Shown: one piece after another, positions 17,067 to 24,834 of the stretch | How the letters are laid out: each line of letters starts with the position of its first letter | Numbering within the stretch: position 1 is the stretch's first letter | From: Bartonella sp. HY038 | GTDB lineage: Bacteria > Pseudomonadota > Alphaproteobacteria > Rhizobiales > Rhizobiaceae | Reading direction: 5' to 3' | DNA: 64,000 bases | Assembly: GCF_014117425.1 (NCBI RefSeq) | Contig: NZ_CP059725.1 | Span: forward strand, 868,001-932,000 | The notes under the pieces: generated by a model | Told to the model about the DNA's origin: nothing | Database searches by the model: none | Seen by the model: only the letters and a program-made list of their open reading frames with translations | Program-made: the position numbers and the translations under genes

Positions 17067-18154
17067 GTGAGACTAATTACGGTCATGAATTCACTTTTTC
17101 AAGCAATGTTAACCGCGATGATGCAATTATTGTCACGGAGCAGGGTAATTTGCGTTCATCGCGCTTTCGCTTGGAGCGTGAAAAATATTGGCTGCGGCTT
17201 GATGAATTGATAAAGCGTGCTGAAAAAAATGGTATTTCAAGCTTTAGCTATCAAGAAACCAATGAACTTACCGACACCTATCGCCAAGCTGTTAATTCTT
17301 TAAGTGTTGCGCGTGACATTTCTCTTGATTTAGCTTTGATTGAGTATTTGGAAAGTCTTTGTTCTCGTGCTTACCTTGTGGTCTATGCACCGCAAGAAAG
17401 CTTGCGAGGTGTTATCAGTCGGCTTTTTGTTTCTGGTATTCCCCAAGCCGTAAGGCGTTCAGCCTTGCCTTTATTTGTTGGCTTTTTGGCGCTTATATTG
17501 GGAGCGGTGGTTGGTTTCCAGCTTTTTAATCAAGACACATCTTGGTTTTATAGCTTGGTTCCATCCAGCGTCTTTGACGATAGAACGCCAGAAGCTAGTG
17601 CAGAGCAGCTTCTTAAATCTATTTATAGCGATAAAGAAAATTTTGTTGATAAGTTAACAGATTTTGCTGCAGATTTGTTCTCTCATAATACTCAAATTGC
17701 AATATTCATTTTTGCATTGGGTATTTTTTTAGCTGTTCCAAGTTTTTTGCTGACATTTTATAATGGTTTAATCCTTGGTGCGTTTTTTGGCATGCATGTG
17801 CAAAAGGGAGTAGGCTATGATATTTTTGCTTGGCTTTCCATTCACGGCGTTACGGAACTTGCTGCGATAGCAATTGCTTGTGCTGGCGGTGCGCGCTTGG
17901 GATTAGCAGTTTTATTACCGGGATTGCGTACGCGCAAAGATGCATTAAAGCATCAATCACGTGATGCGGTAAAGTTAGTTATTCTTGCAGCTATCATGCT
18001 CATAGTTGCTGCCTTTTTAGAAGGATTTATGCGTCAGACGGTTCAGTCTGCGGAAATTCGATTATTAATTGGTTGGGGAATGGGCGGCTTTTGGTTTACT
18101 TGGTTATTATTGAGCGGGCGCAAAAAGCCTATAAAAGGCGGTAATAGGAGATGA
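17063..18154 (+). CDS. SpoIIM family (stage II sporulation protein M-like) membrane protein
   Basis: A 363-residue integral membrane protein of the SpoIIM family. The first 120 residues are soluble (RLEREKYWLRLDELIKRAEK), followed by about five membrane helices; FYNGLILGAFFGMHVQKGVG and WLSIHGVTELAAIAIACAGG match the conserved NGL and HG-E-A features of the family. Despite the name there is no sporulation in this group; the gene is a standard member of MoxR operons. It overlaps its neighbours at both ends by 4 bases. Confidence 0.88.
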   Translation: MSETNYGHEFTFSSNVNRDDAIIVTEQGNLRSSRFRLEREKYWLRLDELIKRAEKNGISSFSYQETNELTDTYRQAVNSLSVARDISLDLALIEYLESLCSRAYLVVYAPQESLRGVISRLFVSGIPQAVRRSALPLFVGFLALILGAVVGFQLFNQDTSWFYSLVPSSVFDDRTPEASAEQLLKSIYSDKENFVDKLTDFAADLFSHNTQIAIFIFALGIFLAVPSFLLTFYNGLILGAFFGMHVQKGVGYDIFAWLSIHGVTELAAIAIACAGGARLGLAVLLPGLRTRKDALKHQSRDAVKLVILAAIMLIVAAFLEGFMRQTVQSAEIRLLIGWGMGGFWFTWLLLSGRKKPIKGGNRR

Positions 18155-19035
18155 GTAAAAAAGAGCGAATTAATCCTCGTCTTTGGAAGTTTGTACCACC
18201 TGAGGGTGTCCCCATCCATTTTACCATTGCAACAATAGGTAGCCGTTTTGGCGCCCAAGCTATTGATTTATTATTGACGTATGTTTTAATCTTTATCATG
18301 TTTTGGGTTTTAATTCTAACCGATGTCATTGGTTGGACGGCAGCATCTACTTTGATAACCTTGACTGCTTTTTTAATACGCACGCCCTATTATATTTTTT
18401 CTGAACTTATTTGGAATGGTCGAACTTTAGGCAAAAGATTTTCAAAAATTAGGGTTATCAATATCAATGGACGACGCTTGACACCGCACCAAATCACCGC
18501 TCGAAATCTCATGAAAGAAGTCGAGATTTTTACGCCAGTAATATTGATGCTTAATATTGGGTATCTACCAGTCTGGGGCAAAATTCTCACATTAGTTTGG
18601 ACTGCTATTATTGTTATTGTGCCATTGTCTAATCGCCGCCGTCAAAGATTAGGGGATATTATTGCAGGAACATTGGTCGTTGAAAATCCGACGTCGGTTT
18701 TAATGCCTGATCTTGTCGTAAGCAGTGGTGGTTTAAAAAGTAAAAGCTCTATATTTAGCTTTTTACCCGAGCAATTAGACATTTATGGTCGCCATGAATT
18801 GCAAACATTAGAAGCAATTTTGCGCGATGGTAATTTATCGCAAATGGATAGTCAGATAAAATTGGTGGCAAAGACCATTATGCAAAAAATTAATTTTCAA
18901 GAAATATTGCAACCTGGGCAAGAACGTCTGTTTCTTACAGAGTTTTATAAAGTGCAACGGGAGCATCTTGAAAAATTGCGTCTATTTGGCACATTACGTG
19001 AAAACAAGTTTCATACTACTGAAACCAAGAATTAA
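18151..19035 (+). CDS. RDD family membrane protein
   Basis: A 294-residue protein with an RDD domain in its first 180 residues: three to four hydrophobic helices, IDLLLTYVLIFIMF, and GRTLGKRFSKIRVININGRR, with QRLGDIIAGTLVV closing the domain. The C-terminal 110 residues are soluble and helical. RDD proteins are of unknown or transport-related function. It is the last gene of the MoxR operon and starts within the stop of the SpoIIM gene (ATGA). Confidence 0.88.
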   Translation: MSKKERINPRLWKFVPPEGVPIHFTIATIGSRFGAQAIDLLLTYVLIFIMFWVLILTDVIGWTAASTLITLTAFLIRTPYYIFSELIWNGRTLGKRFSKIRVININGRRLTPHQITARNLMKEVEIFTPVILMLNIGYLPVWGKILTLVWTAIIVIVPLSNRRRQRLGDIIAGTLVVENPTSVLMPDLVVSSGGLKSKSSIFSFLPEQLDIYGRHELQTLEAILRDGNLSQMDSQIKLVAKTIMQKINFQEILQPGQERLFLTEFYKVQREHLEKLRLFGTLRENKFHTTETKN

Positions 19036-19052
19036 AGCCTTTTGTTTTTTTC

Positions 19053-19158
19053 CTAGAGCGCATTTCGATCTGATTAGATCAGATCGGCGCTCTAATTCAT
19101 TGTTTACACCGCGTTTTTTGTCCGAAAACCGCTTCACACTTTTTGGAAAACGCTCTAA
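19053..19158. repeat. Rhizobial-type interspersed palindromic repeat
   Basis: The unit starts AGAGCGC and ends CGCTCTAA. Its first part (19055-19093) folds on itself: AGAGCGC/GCGCTCT outside and CGATCTGAT-TAG-ATCAGATCG inside, with an ATTT bulge. The right part carries TCCGAAAACCGCTTCACAC and GGAAAACGCTCT. This layout recalls short intergenic mosaic elements common in rhizobia and Brucella relatives. It lies between the convergent RDD and leuA genes. Only one full copy was seen in the window. Confidence 0.7.
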
Positions 19159-19198
19159 TAAAAAATGCCCATTTAAATCTTAAGACTTAAATGGGCAT
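19158..19198 (-). terminator. Intrinsic terminator after leuA
   Basis: A long near-perfect hairpin (19165-19198) with arms ATGCCCATTTAA and TTAAATGGGCAT is followed on the minus strand by T6. It lies 28 bases downstream of the leuA stop and beside the palindromic repeat. Confidence 0.8.
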
Positions 19199-19225
19199 AT
19201 GATATTTGTACGTAATATGTTGAAG

Positions 19226-20914
19226 CTATGCGATGCGGTTTGCAGCGGCTAAAATGGCTGCTAGTGAGGCACTTGTAATATTGTCATCAATGGCAACACC
19301 AAAGACATGACCATCAGGATAGGCAATCTCCATATAGCAAATGGCGGTTGCATCAGAGCCTTGCTGCATGGAATGCTCAGAATAATCAATAACCGAAAGC
19401 TTCTTACCAATATAGTTGGATAGCGCATTGATAAAGCCATCAACAACACCATTGCCTTTGCCTTCGATGCTTTTTACAACGCCATTATCGGTTATATCGG
19501 CCGTTACAATGCGGCGGTTGCGATCAACCGGATCTGGGCGACTTTCATGATCAATATATCCAAAGCGCGCATTTTCACCTGAGGTATAGGTCTTAATAAA
19601 CTCATCATAAATACGTTGTGATTGAAGCTCTTTCCCCTCAATATCCGTAATTCTTTGAATAACATCACGGAATTCCACTTGTAATTTGCGTGGCAAGTTT
19701 AAACCGTAATCTTGATTTAGAATATAAGCAATACCACCTTTGCCCGATTGTGAGTTGATGCGGATAATTGCTTCATAAGAGCGGCCAACGTCTTGCGGAT
19801 CAATTGGCAAATAAGGCACTTCCCAGATTGGCGAGTTGGCTGATTTTATTATTTTCATGCCTTTATTGATGGCATCTTGATGCGAACCGGAAAAGGCGGT
19901 GTAAACCAATTCACCAACATAAGGGTGGCGTTCAGGAATACGCAATTGGTTGGAATATTCGTAAACTTCCTTCATGCGCTCAATGTTAGAGCAGTCAAGC
20001 ATTGGGTCAACGCCTTGAGTAAACATATTTAAGGCAAGGGTAACAATATCAACATTGCCAGTACGTTCACCATTACCAAACAAAGTACCTTCAACGCGGT
20101 CTGCGCCAGCCATCAAGCCAAGTTCTGCAGCTGCAATACCGCAACCGCGATCATTATGGGGATGCAATGAAATAATGACACTGTCGCGGCGATCGATATT
20201 GCGGCACATCCATTCAATCTGGTCGGCGTAAATATTGGGCGAAGACATCTCAACCGTTGATGGTAAGTTCAAAATCATTTTCTTCTCCGGTGTCGGATTA
20301 ATGATTTCAATAACAGCATTGGATATTTCTAGTGCAACTTCAAGCTCTGTGCCAGTAAAGCTTTCTGGCGAATATTGGAATTGGAAGTCATTGCCAGCTT
20401 TTGCCGCCATGTCGCTAATCATTTTTGCAGCATCGGTCGCAATTTGCTTGATGCCAGCAACATCTTTGCCAAAAACAACGCGGCGTTGCAACTCGCTGGT
20501 TGAATTATAAAAATGGACAATCGGATGATTGGCGCCTTCCAAGGCTTCAAAGGTACGGGTGATTAATTCTGGTCGGCATTGCACTAATACTTGCATGCTG
20601 AGATAGTCTGGCATGTTGCCGTGCTCAATACACCAGCGGGCAAACTCAAAATCAGTTTGCGAGGCTGATGGAAAACCTACTTCAATTTCAGTAAACCCCA
20701 TATCAACGAGCAAACGGAACATACGTTCTTTGCGATCTTGCCCCATTGGGTCAATCAAAGCCTGATTGCCATCGCGCAAATCAACCGAACACCAGATAGG
20801 AGCATGTTCAATTGTTTTATCAGGCCAAGTACGGTCCTTTAAACCAACTTGTGGATATGCTTGATATTTTTGGTCAGCATTGACCATGCCTTTTTTTGCA
20901 GCAGTGTAAGTCAT
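19226..20914 (-). CDS. leuA: 2-isopropylmalate synthase LeuA
   Basis: A 562-residue LeuA that condenses acetyl-CoA with 2-ketoisovalerate, the first step of leucine synthesis. The catalytic barrel shows DLRDGNQALIDPMG near the start, the metal-binding SLHPHNDRG and the conserved GADRVEGTLFGNGERTGNVD; the last 130 residues form the leucine-binding regulatory domain. The length corresponds to the longer LeuA type. The ATG at 20914 is preferred over the one 15 bases upstream because GAAGAG lies 7 bases before it. A leader peptide and attenuator precede the gene. Confidence 0.95.
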   Translation of the reverse strand: MTYTAAKKGMVNADQKYQAYPQVGLKDRTWPDKTIEHAPIWCSVDLRDGNQALIDPMGQDRKERMFRLLVDMGFTEIEVGFPSASQTDFEFARWCIEHGNMPDYLSMQVLVQCRPELITRTFEALEGANHPIVHFYNSTSELQRRVVFGKDVAGIKQIATDAAKMISDMAAKAGNDFQFQYSPESFTGTELEVALEISNAVIEIINPTPEKKMILNLPSTVEMSSPNIYADQIEWMCRNIDRRDSVIISLHPHNDRGCGIAAAELGLMAGADRVEGTLFGNGERTGNVDIVTLALNMFTQGVDPMLDCSNIERMKEVYEYSNQLRIPERHPYVGELVYTAFSGSHQDAINKGMKIIKSANSPIWEVPYLPIDPQDVGRSYEAIIRINSQSGKGGIAYILNQDYGLNLPRKLQVEFRDVIQRITDIEGKELQSQRIYDEFIKTYTSGENARFGYIDHESRPDPVDRNRRIVTADITDNGVVKSIEGKGNGVVDGFINALSNYIGKKLSVIDYSEHSMQQGSDATAICYMEIAYPDGHVFGVAIDDNITSASLAAILAAANRIA

Positions 20915-20960
20915 AATATCACTCTTCATTACGAACTAATGTTAAAACAGAAAATAATGG

Positions 20961-21010
20961 AAAAAGAGGCATTTTGCCGTTTTGGCATAAATCGGCTGCC
21001 GGGCGCCTCT
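20961..21010 (-). promoter_or_regulatory. leuA attenuator terminator hairpin
   Basis: On the minus strand AGAGGC (21010-21005) pairs with GCCTCT (20970-20965), with a GCCG/CGGC pairing possible inside, and a run of five T ends the element. It starts at the stop codon of the leucine-rich leader peptide and lies 46 bases before the leuA start, the classic arrangement for ribosome-mediated attenuation. Confidence 0.72.
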
Positions 21011-21159
21011 CAGCGAACCCGACAACCGCTAATAAGGCCGAGTAGAAGTGCATTTGTAATGCTTACTAAAGAAAAGCTGCTGAAATATGCAGTCGCGCAA
21101 AACCCTTGCTTGGCAGCAAAGCTTTTATTTCTGAAAATGGCGCGATCAAGTGTTTTCAT
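21010..21159 (-). CDS. leuA leader peptide
   Basis: A 49-codon open frame read on the minus strand from ATG at 21159 to TGA at 21010. Near its end it encodes NALLLGLISGCRVR, with the leucine codons CTT CTA CTC GGC CTT clustered before the terminator hairpin. Such a run of regulated-amino-acid codons is the hallmark of a leader peptide; stalling there at low leucyl-tRNA would prevent terminator formation and allow leuA transcription. The ribosome site of the ATG used is poor, so the true start may be different. The coding end and the hairpin are the well-supported parts. Confidence 0.62.
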   Translation of the reverse strand: MKTLDRAIFRNKSFAAKQGFCATAYFSSFSLVSITNALLLGLISGCRVR

Positions 21160-21206
21160 GTGTTAGATACTACATATTTTATTCAAGCCCGCAAGAGAAA
21201 AAGCGA

Positions 21207-21785
21207 CTAACAAAACTTTTGTTTACATAAATTCAAAAGTAGGATTGTTTTTAGATCGATAATTTCTTCATTTTCAACCATGATTAAAGCTTTTTCTAAC
21301 GCCATTTCTACCACTTCAATGTCTTCGCCTTCACTATAAAGGCCGCCGCCTGCACCGATGCGGTCGCCTGCATCATAGGTGGCGATAAAAAGATATAATT
21401 CTTCTGATGAGTACCCCGGGCTAGAAAAGCCACGTCCAATTCGGGTGAGTTGATGGAAACGATAGCCTAGTTCTTCTTCGCCTTCACGCATAATGGCTAT
21501 TTCCGGCGTTTCACCCTCATCAATAATGCCAGCGCAAGCTTCCAACATCATTGGGTTTTCGCCATTCAAAAAGGCAGGAAAACGCAGCTGACGGGTCAAT
21601 AGAACAGTTTGTCTGATAGGATCATAGGGGACAATGGCACTCGCGGGACCACGGCAATAAACCTCACGTTTTTGTTCGCTCCATTCACCGCTGCGGCGCT
21701 GGAACTCAAAATCAAAGCAGGATAATCTGGTCCATCCGGCTGATAGAATTTTTTCTGCAATATTGCGGATTCTATTAAATTCCAT
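21207..21785 (-). CDS. nudK: NudK-type Nudix hydrolase (GDP-mannose/ADP-sugar class)
   Basis: A 192-residue Nudix hydrolase close to NudK, which hydrolyses GDP-mannose in E. coli. The Nudix box is GIIDEGETPEIAIMREGEEE followed by LGY, fitting GX5EX7REUXEEXGU. KREVYCRGPASAIVPYD, TVLLTRQLRFPAFLNGEN and SPGYSSEELYLFIA are family features. The ATG at 21785 is preferred because GGAG lies 8 bases upstream; an in-frame ATG 30 bases earlier lacks a site. The substrate is inferred from similarity; ADP-ribose is the main alternative. Confidence 0.8.
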   Translation of the reverse strand: MEFNRIRNIAEKILSAGWTRLSCFDFEFQRRSGEWSEQKREVYCRGPASAIVPYDPIRQTVLLTRQLRFPAFLNGENPMMLEACAGIIDEGETPEIAIMREGEEELGYRFHQLTRIGRGFSSPGYSSEELYLFIATYDAGDRIGAGGGLYSEGEDIEVVEMALEKALIMVENEEIIDLKTILLLNLCKQKFC

Positions 21786-21994
21786 GACAGGTACTCCAGT
21801 TACAACGCGTCTCATTTAGTTTCGCACATCAAGCGACTATATGCTAGTTAAATTAATTTAAAAAAACTTATCTCTATCGGTTAACCCACTGAATATTTGT
21901 CTTTTTTATAAGGGCAATGAAAAAGGTGGCCTTGTGAAAACCATTTTAAATTTTGACAGTCCATATTTATATTAAATGTTGCGCAGACACCAAT

Positions 21995-22030
21995 AAAAAA
22001 CCTGCTAGATGCACAGCACATAGCAGGTTT
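21995..22030 (-). terminator. Intrinsic terminator after the ClpP-like gene
   Basis: The arms AACCTGCTA and TAGCAGGTT (9 bp, 12-base loop) are followed on the minus strand by T6. It lies just downstream of the ClpP-like gene stop. Confidence 0.82.
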
Positions 22031-22054
22031 AAAAATATAGCAAAATTTAGAGAC

Positions 22055-22699
22055 TTATTTTTGGCTGCTGCTGGGAGCTGCCCCAAGATCTGACCCGAGA
22101 TCTGACCCAAGATCTGACATTGTGCTGATGGCGCGTGATACAATGCCATATTCCATGGCTTCTTCTACAGTCATCCAATGGTCGCGGTCAATATCAGCGC
22201 GCACCCGTTCAACTGGTTGTCCGGTTTCGCGTGAGATGATTTTAGCCAAACGCTCGCGCATACGTAAAATTTCACGAGCTTGAATCTCTACATCGGTTGC
22301 TGAGCCGCCAATGCCGCCTGATGGTTCATGTATAAGAAAACGTGTATTTTCAAGGCACAAACGACGTTCTTTTGGAACAGCTAAGAAAATATGGGTACCA
22401 GCACTTGCAACCCAGCCTGAACCAATCATGGTAACTGGGGCTGGAATAAATTTAACCATATCATGAATAAGATCGCCAGATTCTACATGGCCACCTGGTG
22501 AGGACACAACGACATAGATAGGATCTGAAGATTCCTGCGCAAGCCCGATAAGCTGCGCCACAACATTCTTGGCCATTTTGTCATCAATTCCGCCGATGAT
22601 GAAAACGAAGCGTGAGCGAAATAGATTTTCTTCCATACGTCCTGCAAGCGGCTTAGCTGCATTTTCGTCTTTTGTTTCTTTTGTCTTTTCATCGCTCAT
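22055..22699 (-). CDS. ClpP-like serine protease (SDH Clp-fold)
   Basis: A 214-residue ClpP-fold protein. The catalytic triad is visible: Ser in GWVASAGTHIFLA, His in TRFLIHEPSGG, and Asp in DIDRDHWMTVEEAMEYG. The SSPGGHVESG segment forms the oxyanion strand. It is diverged from housekeeping ClpP, lacks the usual start region and has no clpX next to it, so it is probably an accessory ClpP-like peptidase. A charged N-terminal stretch (EKTKETKDENAAK) precedes the domain, and the tail is a repeated DLGS unit encoded by a 12-bp tandem repeat. AGGAA lies before the ATG. Confidence 0.85.
   Translation of the reverse strand: MSDEKTKETKDENAAKPLAGRMEENLFRSRFVFIIGGIDDKMAKNVVAQLIGLAQESSDPIYVVVSSPGGHVESGDLIHDMVKFIPAPVTMIGSGWVASAGTHIFLAVPKERRLCLENTRFLIHEPSGGIGGSATDVEIQAREILRMRERLAKIISRETGQPVERVRADIDRDHWMTVEEAMEYGIVSRAISTMSDLGSDLGSDLGAAPSSSQK
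22082..22117. repeat. 12-bp tandem repeat, three copies, inside the ClpP-like gene
   Basis: The unit CCCAAGATCTGA occurs three times in a row with one base change in the middle copy. On the coding strand it encodes SDLG repeats in the C-terminal tail, and unit gain or loss would keep the frame. Confidence 0.9.
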
Positions 22700-22887
22700 A
22701 AGCGGGTTCCTTATACTATACCAAGCATTTCAAGATTAAATTGAAATGCGTAATCTTTATTGCAATTTGAACTCTTTCACAATGTGGCAAAAAGTTTTTA
22801 TTGATTCGATGTTATATTATCGTTTTGTAACGATTATGGCGAGGCATCCAATGCGAAAACTTATTTGTTAGCTTTCATAAAATTATG

Positions 22888-23382
22888 TTACGCAAATATA
22901 TCAGCATTCGTATTTGGTCTTAATGGATCTGGACCATATTTATTGCTACCCATAGTGCCTGTAAACATCAATATAATGTGTAAAATAATCATTGCTATGG
23001 CAAATAATCCTTTTAACATTTTGTATGTAAGTGGATCTGGTTCCGCAAATAGTTCGTAATAGGGTAAGCTTGCTTGGATGATAATAATGATCGACCATAA
23101 TCCAGACATATTTCTATCGTGCAAGCGGCGAGATGTTACTGCCAAGAATGGTATAACAAGTATGAGATCAAGAGTAATACAGAATGCATAAAAACGTATC
23201 AGGGTGGAAAATAACACTGGTCCTAAACTTGTTTCTACTAGTTTTGGTATTCCCCATATTAATATCCTTGAGAGTATCAAATAACTAAGACGAAACCACC
23301 AAAATTCAGCCCGTGAAGCACGACCAAAAAAATTGGCATATTTTTTGACGAATGTTATATAATTTGCTTCTAAAAATCCCAT
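22888..23382 (-). CDS. DUF805 membrane protein (copy 4)
   Basis: A 164-residue DUF805 inner-membrane protein. The motif YANFFGRASRAEFWWFR is near residues 15-31, four hydrophobic helices follow, with TSRRLHDRNMSGLW in the middle and GTMGSNKYGPDPLRPN at the end. The ATG at 23382 aligns with copy 2 and has GGTAAG upstream; the extra 13 residues possible further upstream are not conserved. It stands about 10 kb from the other copies and ends 188 bases before the ClpP-like gene start. Function unknown. Confidence 0.87.
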   Translation of the reverse strand: MGFLEANYITFVKKYANFFGRASRAEFWWFRLSYLILSRILIWGIPKLVETSLGPVLFSTLIRFYAFCITLDLILVIPFLAVTSRRLHDRNMSGLWSIIIIIQASLPYYELFAEPDPLTYKMLKGLFAIAMIILHIILMFTGTMGSNKYGPDPLRPNTNADIFA

Positions 23383-23424
23383 GAGCTTACCGTTATTCTT
23401 GAGTTTTTTAAAGTATCTCAAAGT

Positions 23425-24402
23425 CTATTGAGCGTCAAAATAATGTTGGATAGTCGCATCTGTGGCACCTGCGCCTATCAAGCATGCAAGTGCAATGCGC
23501 GATTTAACACCTGATAAAGAGCCTGAAAAAATCGCACCAGCTTTAGCGAGTGAGACGCCACCACTATCTCCGCCGTAAATGGGCATTGTGCGCCCTTCAA
23601 TACAACGAGAGGATATGATAACCGGAATTTTTTTGTCGGTTAAGACCTTGATTGCTGCCGCAAATCCATCAGGCGCATTGCCAAGACCAAAGGCTTCAAG
23701 TACAAAACCTTTTACACCTTGGCTTGCTGAAAAGGTTAGGTAATCTGGGCTGACACCCATGGCTAATTTCATAAAACCAATATTATCTTCAACTCTCGTT
23801 GTTGCGATAGGGGACCGCATCAGGGGTTTACGCCATATGCTTACCTTGCCAAATTCAATAGAGCCGATTTTACCAAAGCTGCTTGAGCGAAAACTGTCAA
23901 CGCGATAGGTATGGGTTTTGCTCACTTCGCGTGCGGCATGCAAATCATGCTCAAAGGCGATTAATGTCCCAAGATTTTGTGTTTCATTACTTTGAGCCGC
24001 AATAATTGCTTCGACAATATTACGTGGTCCATCACTATCACTTTCGCTAGCATTGCGCTGCGCACCAGTAAAAATAACTGGCTTATTTGACTGTACAATA
24101 AGATCGCTTAAAAAAGCGCTTTCTTCCATTGTGTCGGTGCCATGAGTTACAACAACTCCGTCACAATCAGCCTGTTGCAAGGTTTCATTAATTTGCTTGG
24201 CTAGCGAGAAGGCGAGGGGCAAAGTGAATGCCGCACTATCCAATGTACAAAAATCGTCAACTGTTAGCCGAATATTTGGTAATCGGTCTTTAATCGTTGC
24301 AATAAGATTATTGCCCTTTATTCCAGCAACGACACCATCAGAATTTTTATTTTTGGTGGACGCAATCGTGCCGCCTGTTGTTATAATTTTGATATGTTTC
24401 AT
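23425..24402 (-). CDS. L-asparaginase
   Basis: A 325-residue asparaginase/glutaminase-family enzyme that hydrolyses asparagine to aspartate and ammonia. The first catalytic motif is TTGGTIAST at residues 8-16, and the second is VVVTHGTDTMEESAF. DSDGPRNIVEAI and HDLHAAREVSKTHTYRVDSF are also typical. No signal peptide is present, so a cytoplasmic enzyme is likely. The ribosome site before the ATG is weak. The gene ends 42 bases before the DUF805 copy 4 start and could share its transcript. Confidence 0.9.
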   Translation of the reverse strand: MKHIKIITTGGTIASTKNKNSDGVVAGIKGNNLIATIKDRLPNIRLTVDDFCTLDSAAFTLPLAFSLAKQINETLQQADCDGVVVTHGTDTMEESAFLSDLIVQSNKPVIFTGAQRNASESDSDGPRNIVEAIIAAQSNETQNLGTLIAFEHDLHAAREVSKTHTYRVDSFRSSSFGKIGSIEFGKVSIWRKPLMRSPIATTRVEDNIGFMKLAMGVSPDYLTFSASQGVKGFVLEAFGLGNAPDGFAAAIKVLTDKKIPVIISSRCIEGRTMPIYGGDSGGVSLAKAGAIFSGSLSGVKSRIALACLIGAGATDATIQHYFDAQ

Positions 24403-24834
24403 TGCATTGCCCTATTTTATTTTTTGGCTGTTAGCAGAATTAATTATTCAAAACTGTGTATATCTGTAGAAAACACAATTGTCATTTTATCATTCCTGAT
24501 CTTACCGATAATTTTCATTTGTTGGGGTTTATAAGACAATATTAATTAAACTCATATGAGGTTGTTTTTTCATTTTTTAAAAGCTTTGGTTTCACTTCTA
24601 TTGAAAAGACAAGTGATATGGATTGAAAGAGCAATTAACTTATCAATTTATACAATGATGTTAATTTTAAACTTTATTGTTATTGCTTAATCTAGAATTG
24701 TTTTATAATTTTGAAAATTACAGTAATTTTAATTGAAATACCGCAATTTTTCTTTATATGCTGTTGTAATATAATATTTTTCAATAAAATAGCTGCAATG
24801 ATAGACCACCCAAAAGAATCAGGAGACTATGCCC
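24403..24834. other. AT-rich intergenic region between asparaginase and rsh
   Basis: No open frame or RNA gene is supported in these 430 bases, which should hold the divergent promoters of the asparaginase gene and rsh. The only clear site is AGGAGA at 24821-24826, the rsh ribosome site. Confidence 0.6.
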
